7,005 bases of DNA, taken from an uncultured Desulfovibrio sp. GTDB taxonomy: Bacteria; Desulfobacterota; Desulfovibrionia; Desulfovibrionales; Desulfovibrionaceae. Below, in pieces: positions 1 through 4,449 of the stretch. The first letter of the stretch is position 1. The number at the start of each line of letters is the position of its first letter. Under the pieces are notes generated by a model. The model ran no database searches. It was not told the origin of the DNA and saw only the letters and a program-made list of their open reading frames with translations. Where the stretch lies: assembly GCA_947177085.1 (NCBI GenBank), contig CAMWTD010000118.1, positions 1 to 7,005 on the forward strand, written 5' to 3'. The translations under genes and the position numbers were made by a program.

Positions 1-1514
1 CCGGTGCGGCGTGGTCCGCCGCCCCGGCGCACACGCACGACGGGGGCGCGGTCTCGCCCGCAAGCCCGGCCACGGCCCTGATCTCGCCCGTGGGCGGCCG
101 CCTCGTGGTGGAGGAGCGCCTTGCGCCGCTCGCGTCGGGCCCCGAGGCCGGGAGGACCCTCGTCTTCGCCCTGCCGCCGGACGCCGTCAACCTGCAACTT
201 TCAGTCCCGGGTCAGACCGTCGTGCGCTGGAGCACCACGCCCGTGCCGCTCGCCGAATCCGCGGCCCTCGCCCGCGCGCGGGAGGATCTCGCGGCCGAGC
301 GTCTGCGCCTCAACGGGCGCCTTATTGCGGTTAAGGCGGCCCTCGCCTTCTGGCAGTCGCCGGAAAATGCCGGCGCGCAGGACGCGGCAAGGCGCGCCAG
401 CCTCATTGCCGAGTCCGTGCCGGAACTGGCGCAGGAGCAGGAAACGCTGGAAGCGCGCATCAAGCTGCTCGGCCAGCGCATCGAGCGCCTGCCGGCCCCC
501 GCCGGATTGGGCGAGCTCGTGCATGTCATCCTGCAAAAGGCCGTGCCGGCCGGGGAAAAGGTTGTGGTGCGCTATTCCTACACCTGGCGGCATTGCGGCT
601 GGAACGCTGTCTATGATTTCAACGCCAGGCCCGAGGAGGGCAGCGGCGGCGTCATCGACGTGCGCCTCATGGCCGATGTGTGGCAATATTCCGGCATCGA
701 CTGGAAGGGCACGAAGGTGACGCTGGCCACGCGCGGCAGCGGCCCGCGCGAGCCCGCGCCCCTGCCCGAATGGGTGGTGGATTCCCAGCCCCGGCCGCAG
801 CCCCGGCCCGTGCCTTTGGCGCTCAACGCGGCGCGCAGCGCCAAGGTCGCTGCCGAGGGCGCGGCGGACGCGGCCCCTGCCAATGCCGGCGTTGCGGCGG
901 ACAGTTCTTCGGTCTATGCGAGCTGGACGCTGGCCGAGCCCGGCCTCCCCGAAGGCCGCTCGCGCCTTGTGATCACGTCCGACGCCTGGCAGGCCCCCTT
1001 GCAGTGGCTCGCCAGGCCCACCCGGGGCGATAGCCGCGTGTGGCTGCTGGCGAAGTACGACCTCGCGGGCGACACGGCGTGGCCCGAGGGCACGGCGGAA
1101 TACAGCGTGGACGGCCAGAGTGTGGGGAGCGGCATGTTCCGCCCGCGCGGCGGGGTGGCCACGCTCTATTTCGGGGCTGACCCGCGCGTCAACGTGCGCA
1201 CCTTTGACGACACGCGCACCAAGGGCGAAAGCGGCTTTATCAAGACGAGCAAGACCTGGACCTGGGCCTGGACCTATACGGTGAGCAACGAACATGCGCG
1301 CCCCGTCACCGTGAAGCTGGAGCGCCCCGCCCCGGTCATCGTGGACGAGGGCGTCACCGTGACCTATAAGGACGAGCCCCCGGCCCAGAAGAACGAGCAG
1401 GAGCACATGTTCTTCTGGAATGTGGAGGTTCCGGGCCACGGCAAGGCCAGCGTGAAGCACAGCGTTACCATTTCTTCGCCGGAGAAGTTGCAGCTCATCC
1501 CGGATGTGCCGTAA
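1..1514 (+). CDS. DUF4139 domain-containing (MuiA family) exported protein, 5' partial
   Basis: The reading frame is open from the first full codon at position 3 to the TAA at 1512-1514, giving 503 visible residues. A GTG at 90 is an internal codon, not the likely start: the residues before it include an APA|HTH stretch resembling the end of a Sec signal peptide, so the true start should lie shortly left of the window. Visible order: a DUF4140-like beta-rich N-terminus (about residues 25-80, with ISPVGGRLVVEERL and LVFALPPDAVNLQL), a helical coiled-coil stretch (about 83-165), then a DUF4139 domain from about residue 185 (RYSYTWRHCGWNAVYDF, then WQYSGIDWKGTKVTLATR) to the end. A Pro/Ala-rich segment with PRPQPRPVP interrupts the domain near residues 250-300. 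The family is named after a mucoidy inhibitor, but its biochemical role is poorly defined; no catalytic motif is visible. A periplasmic or envelope location is inferred from the presumed signal peptide. A terminator follows directly, so this gene probably ends its transcription unit. Confidence 0.88.
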   Translation, partial: GAAWSAAPAHTHDGGAVSPASPATALISPVGGRLVVEERLAPLASGPEAGRTLVFALPPDAVNLQLSVPGQTVVRWSTTPVPLAESAALARAREDLAAERLRLNGRLIAVKAALAFWQSPENAGAQDAARRASLIAESVPELAQEQETLEARIKLLGQRIERLPAPAGLGELVHVILQKAVPAGEKVVVRYSYTWRHCGWNAVYDFNARPEEGSGGVIDVRLMADVWQYSGIDWKGTKVTLATRGSGPREPAPLPEWVVDSQPRPQPRPVPLALNAARSAKVAAEGAADAAPANAGVAADSSSVYASWTLAEPGLPEGRSRLVITSDAWQAPLQWLARPTRGDSRVWLLAKYDLAGDTAWPEGTAEYSVDGQSVGSGMFRPRGGVATLYFGADPRVNVRTFDDTRTKGESGFIKTSKTWTWAWTYTVSNEHARPVTVKLERPAPVIVDEGVTVTYKDEPPAQKNEQEHMFFWNVEVPGHGKASVKHSVTISSPEKLQLIPDVP

Positions 1515-1547
1515 AGGCCGCCCATGCGGTACGGCCCGTGGACCCAT

Positions 1548-1589
1548 GTTTGCCCCGGTTCCGCCATGGCGGTCCGGGGCAGGCTTTTT
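1548..1589 (+). terminator. Rho-independent terminator after the DUF4139 gene
   Basis: TGCCCCGG at 1551-1558 pairs perfectly with CCGGGGCA at 1574-1581. The pairing extends by one G-C and two G-T pairs (1548-1550 with 1582-1584), and TTTTT follows at once at 1585-1589. The loop holds a second palindrome, CCGCCATGGCGG at 1561-1572, which can stack as an inner hairpin. It lies 33 bases after the stop codon and should separate this gene from the autotransporter. A weaker GGCCG/CGGCC pairing (1516-1520 with 1532-1536) precedes it. Confidence 0.85.
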
Positions 1590-1604
1590 CCCGCCCGTGG
1601 CCCG

Positions 1605-1633
1605 TTGACTCCGGCCCCGCGCCGGGTAACAAT
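1605..1633 (+). promoter_or_regulatory. Sigma70-like promoter for the autotransporter gene
   Basis: TTGACT at 1605-1610 matches the -35 consensus at five of six positions. After 17 bases comes AACAAT at 1628-1633, which matches TATAAT at four of six, including the final AAT. Transcription would begin near 1640, leaving a leader of about 40 bases before the ATG at 1680. The element sits in the short gap between the preceding terminator and the Shine-Dalgarno sequence, where a promoter is expected. The weak -10 keeps confidence moderate; I see no operator-like repeat overlapping it. Confidence 0.55.
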
Positions 1634-1665
1634 GACGCCCACTCTCAAAGCAGCCCGCATGGGGC

Positions 1666-1672
1666 AAAGGAG
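1666..1672 (+). promoter_or_regulatory. Shine-Dalgarno sequence that fixes the autotransporter start
   Basis: AAAGGAG at 1666-1672 is followed by seven bases (CCTTGTC) and ATG at 1680. This is near-ideal spacing. The upstream in-frame ATGs at 1524, 1632 and 1659 have no comparable site; the first lies before the terminator hairpin and the second overlaps the proposed -10 element. Confidence 0.85.
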
Positions 1673-1679
1673 CCTTGTC

Positions 1680-4376
1680 ATGGGCCCTCTTCTTGCGTTT
1701 ACGCCCGCCGTCATCCGGCGCCTCGCAAGGGCCGGGGCGCGTTTCCGCGTCCTTGCGGCGTTCTCTTTCCTCGTTCTGGCTCTTGCCGTGGGCGCGGCGT
1801 CGGCTTTGGCCGCTGGCAACCTGAGTATCACCAGCGCCACGACCATTGACGCCAATGCGGACTATAACGACATCACCGGCTCCGGGGCCAATCTCACCGT
1901 CTCGGGGGCCAGCGTCACAGCCAACGACATCCGTTGCCCGACCGTGCACATGCTGGCCCGCAACGCGGTCATCACCTCGGCGCAGAATTTTCGCATGGGC
2001 CCCATGTATGTGGAAAACAGCACGCTCACTGCGGGCAACATTTTCCAGTCGTCCGCCACGGGCAGGATGGTCACCGACAACAGCCATATAGTCGCGGCCA
2101 CCATCTCCCTCGGCTGGGACTATACCCTCAACCAGGCGGCTGCCCCGCCAGACGGTCCGCACCGGCATGACAACAGTATCCTCACCGCGAAGAATAGCGT
2201 CCAGCTCTACGGGGGCCTCGAGGTCGTGAGCGGCGATACTGTCGTCACCTCTGAGAACGGGAATATCTTCGCGCGGCTGGTGGACGGCCTCACGCAACGC
2301 GACGGGGCAACGCTGACCCTGCAGGCCCCCAAGGGCAAGATCACGGCCCAGACCATAGTGGCCGCCAATTTGCGGGCCCAGAGCCTCTATGCCAACAATG
2401 TCAGCATTCAGGGGGGCACCTTCATACTCACCGGCCCCCTTGATGCAGCGGCCAACAACAACATTATTTCCGACAATCTCACGCTCCGGGGCAGCACGTC
2501 TTCCATTGCGGGCCTGAGCGTGGGCGGCCCGGCTGTGGTTTCCGGCGGCGAGCTCACGGCCGGCGAGCTTGAGGTGCAGCGGGGGCTCACGGTCAATGAC
2601 CACGCGCGCGCGGGCATCGAGTCCCTGGCTCTGAAAAACGGGACCCTTCTTGCCATCAACAGTCGCCTGGCGGTGAAGCAATTCAAGGATTCGGCGTCCG
2701 CGAGCGCGGTTGTGGGCCATAATGCGGCCCTGGGCCTCGGCACTGCGGATGCGGACTGGATCGTGCGCCAGTTCGACACCGCCGACGCCAGTTCCCTCGG
2801 CCCGGTCACCGCCGCCCTTGCCGTGGCAACGCCGCAGTCGCTTGCCGCACTTCCCGGCATCGTGGTGGACGGGGCGGTGATGGGGCGTCCCGCCGGGGTG
2901 ACGCCCGGCCATGCCATTCTTGCGCCCCGCTCCCTGCTGGTGGTCAACGCCGCGGCCGCGGCCCAAAACGGGGCCGGCGCACTTTCCGGGGGCAGTTTCG
3001 ATGTCCGCTCGGGCGCGAAACTCTATATCCCGGATGCCGTCAGCGGGGCTACCTACAAGGTCCTCAACGGCGCGGGCTCCTATGCGGACGCAAGCGCCTG
3101 GAACGGCGCCAACCTCGCTTCCGGCACGCCCCTGCTGGAACTGGTGCGCCTGCCGCAATTCGGCATGATCGGCACACGCCAGGTCCCGGCCAGTAACGTG
3201 TTTCCGGGGCTGAGTCCGGGCCTCGGGAGCGTCCCGGACGCTGGCATTGCCGACGACAGCATCGGGCCCGCCCATGCGGATTCGGATATTGCTGGCATCC
3301 GCTTCCTTTCGCGGGCCACAGGCAGGGACTATATCGGCAATGACCGGCGGCTGGCGGCCATCACCATCGAGAGCGCCGCGCGCATGGCGGCCCTCGGGGC
3401 AGTGCCGCAAATGACGCTGGCCGCCAACCAGGCCGCGGGCAATGCCATGGGCCAGCGCACGGGGGCGGAGCCGGGCGGCGGCGTGCGCGCCATGGGCGAG
3501 GACGGCGCGCCCGAGGAAGAGGAACTCCACCGTCACGGCTGGGCGCTGTGGGTGATGCCCATTTTCCAGAGCGCCAACGGCTTCGGCATGACCTCGGGAA
3601 ACTGGGGCCTGGATTTCAGCGGGGCCCTCGGCGGCATCGCGCTCGGCTGCGATTATACCTTTGAGAGTGCCCTGCGCCTCGGCCTGAGCCTCAACGTTGG
3701 CGGCGGCTATGCCCGGGGCTCCGGGGAACTGGCGGCCACCACCAATGACATGGGCTTCTGGGGCCTGGGGGCCTATGCCGGCTGGAGGACGGGCAATTTC
3801 GGCCTTTCGGCGGAGGTGGCTTATACTTCCGCCTACAACAGCCTCCAGCAGGACCTGCCCCCGGGCATGCAAATGCGCCCGCTCAGGGCTGACGTGTCCT
3901 CTTGGGCGCTGGGCGCGGGCCTGCGGGCGGATTACGCCATCACCACGCCCTGGCTGGACGTGACCCCGCATGCGGGAGTGCGCTACCATTACCTCCACAC
4001 GGGCAGTTATGACGCCAGGAGCAATGGCACGGTGCTGGAGGGGGAGGCCACGCGCCAGAATATCTGGACCTTCCCGGCGGGCTTCTCGCTTTCGCGTGAA
4101 CTGGATCTGCCCCGCGGCTGGCACTGCCGCCCCATGCTGGACTTTTCGGTCATCCCGGCCGCCGGGGACATGGACGCCAGAGGCGACGTGCGCTTTACGG
4201 GCACGCGCACCGCTGTGGACCTGGAAAACCAGGTCATGGATCATATCACCTGGCGCGGCGCACTGGGCGTGGCATTTACTGGCGGCGACCTTGCCTTCGG
4301 CCTCAGCTACAGTTTTCAGGCGGGCCTGAAGACCACGGCCCAGGGCGTGACGGCGAGCTTCAGCTACGAGTTTTAA
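1680..4376 (+). CDS. Type Va autotransporter with beta-helix-like passenger
   Basis: This is an 898-residue protein starting at the ATG served by AAAGGAG and ending with TAA at 4374-4376. Residues 1-44 form a long signal peptide: a basic stretch (RRLARAGARFR), a hydrophobic core (VLAAFSFLVLALAVGAA) and an ALA|A cleavage site. The passenger (about 45-560) is rich in Gly, Ala, Ser, Thr and Asn, with recurring motifs such as NSTLTAGNI, NSHIVAATI and NSILTAKNS starting at residues 113, 134 and 165, as expected for parallel beta-helix rungs. A helical linker (about 560-594, TIESAARMAALGAV onward) should run through the pore. After a Glu-rich hinge, an autotransporter beta-domain (PF03797-like) runs from about 619 (HGWALWVMPIF) to the C-terminal SFSYEF; a terminal Phe is the usual signal for the BAM complex. 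About 280 residues is normal for this 12-stranded barrel. The passenger should be translocated to the cell surface. I see no protease triad, RGD motif or other sign of its activity, so adhesin or aggregation factor is only a guess. The barrel assignment is strong; the passenger function is unknown. Confidence 0.93.
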   Translation: MGPLLAFTPAVIRRLARAGARFRVLAAFSFLVLALAVGAASALAAGNLSITSATTIDANADYNDITGSGANLTVSGASVTANDIRCPTVHMLARNAVITSAQNFRMGPMYVENSTLTAGNIFQSSATGRMVTDNSHIVAATISLGWDYTLNQAAAPPDGPHRHDNSILTAKNSVQLYGGLEVVSGDTVVTSENGNIFARLVDGLTQRDGATLTLQAPKGKITAQTIVAANLRAQSLYANNVSIQGGTFILTGPLDAAANNNIISDNLTLRGSTSSIAGLSVGGPAVVSGGELTAGELEVQRGLTVNDHARAGIESLALKNGTLLAINSRLAVKQFKDSASASAVVGHNAALGLGTADADWIVRQFDTADASSLGPVTAALAVATPQSLAALPGIVVDGAVMGRPAGVTPGHAILAPRSLLVVNAAAAAQNGAGALSGGSFDVRSGAKLYIPDAVSGATYKVLNGAGSYADASAWNGANLASGTPLLELVRLPQFGMIGTRQVPASNVFPGLSPGLGSVPDAGIADDSIGPAHADSDIAGIRFLSRATGRDYIGNDRRLAAITIESAARMAALGAVPQMTLAANQAAGNAMGQRTGAEPGGGVRAMGEDGAPEEEELHRHGWALWVMPIFQSANGFGMTSGNWGLDFSGALGGIALGCDYTFESALRLGLSLNVGGGYARGSGELAATTNDMGFWGLGAYAGWRTGNFGLSAEVAYTSAYNSLQQDLPPGMQMRPLRADVSSWALGAGLRADYAITTPWLDVTPHAGVRYHYLHTGSYDARSNGTVLEGEATRQNIWTFPAGFSLSRELDLPRGWHCRPMLDFSVIPAAGDMDARGDVRFTGTRTAVDLENQVMDHITWRGALGVAFTGGDLAFGLSYSFQAGLKTTAQGVTASFSYEF

Positions 4377-4405
4377 AAAAGATGGCGGCGCGGCAGTGCC
4401 GCCAT
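4375..4405 (-). terminator. Rho-independent terminator for the minus-strand ATPase gene
   Basis: ATGGCGGC at 4382-4389 and GCCGCCAT at 4398-4405 form a perfect 8-bp stem with an 8-base loop. Read on the minus strand, the stem is followed by one C and then six T (the A-run at 4375-4380). The T-tract overlaps the last bases of the autotransporter stop codon. On the plus strand this hairpin has no T-tract, so it should act for the minus strand only. Confidence 0.8.
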
Positions 4406-4411
4406 GCCCGG

Positions 4412-4445
4412 AACGCGCCCCGTGACGATGCACGGGGCGCGTTTT
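4412..4445 (+). terminator. Rho-independent terminator for the autotransporter gene
   Basis: AACGCGCCCCGTG at 4412-4424 pairs perfectly over 13 bp with CACGGGGCGCGTT at 4431-4443, around a 6-base loop (ACGATG). The plus strand continues into a short T-tract (4442-4445). It ends 4 bases before the stop codon of the convergent ATPase gene at 4450-4452. On the minus strand the same hairpin is followed by CCGGGC, so it lacks a U-tract there and would be transcribed through or act only as a 3' stem. Confidence 0.8.
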
Positions 4446-4449
4446 GCGT

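Noticed and set aside
1516..1536. A small GGCCG/CGGCC stem just after the DUF4139 stop codon.
   Set aside because: Five base pairs in GC-rich DNA is expected by chance, there is no T-tract, and a much stronger terminator follows.
1524..1679. An N-terminal extension of the autotransporter starting at ATG 1524, 1632 or 1659.
   Set aside because: The extension would be translated across a terminator hairpin and a promoter, would place 52 non-hydrophobic residues before the signal peptide in the longest case, and lacks Shine-Dalgarno support, unlike the ATG at 1680.
1364..1855. A 163-codon minus-strand open frame across the intergenic region, with a hydrophobic start.
   Set aside because: It overlaps the ends of both plus genes and the terminator and promoter between them. 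I see no ribosome-binding site or recognisable domain, and the hydrophobic start is the complement of autotransporter sequence.
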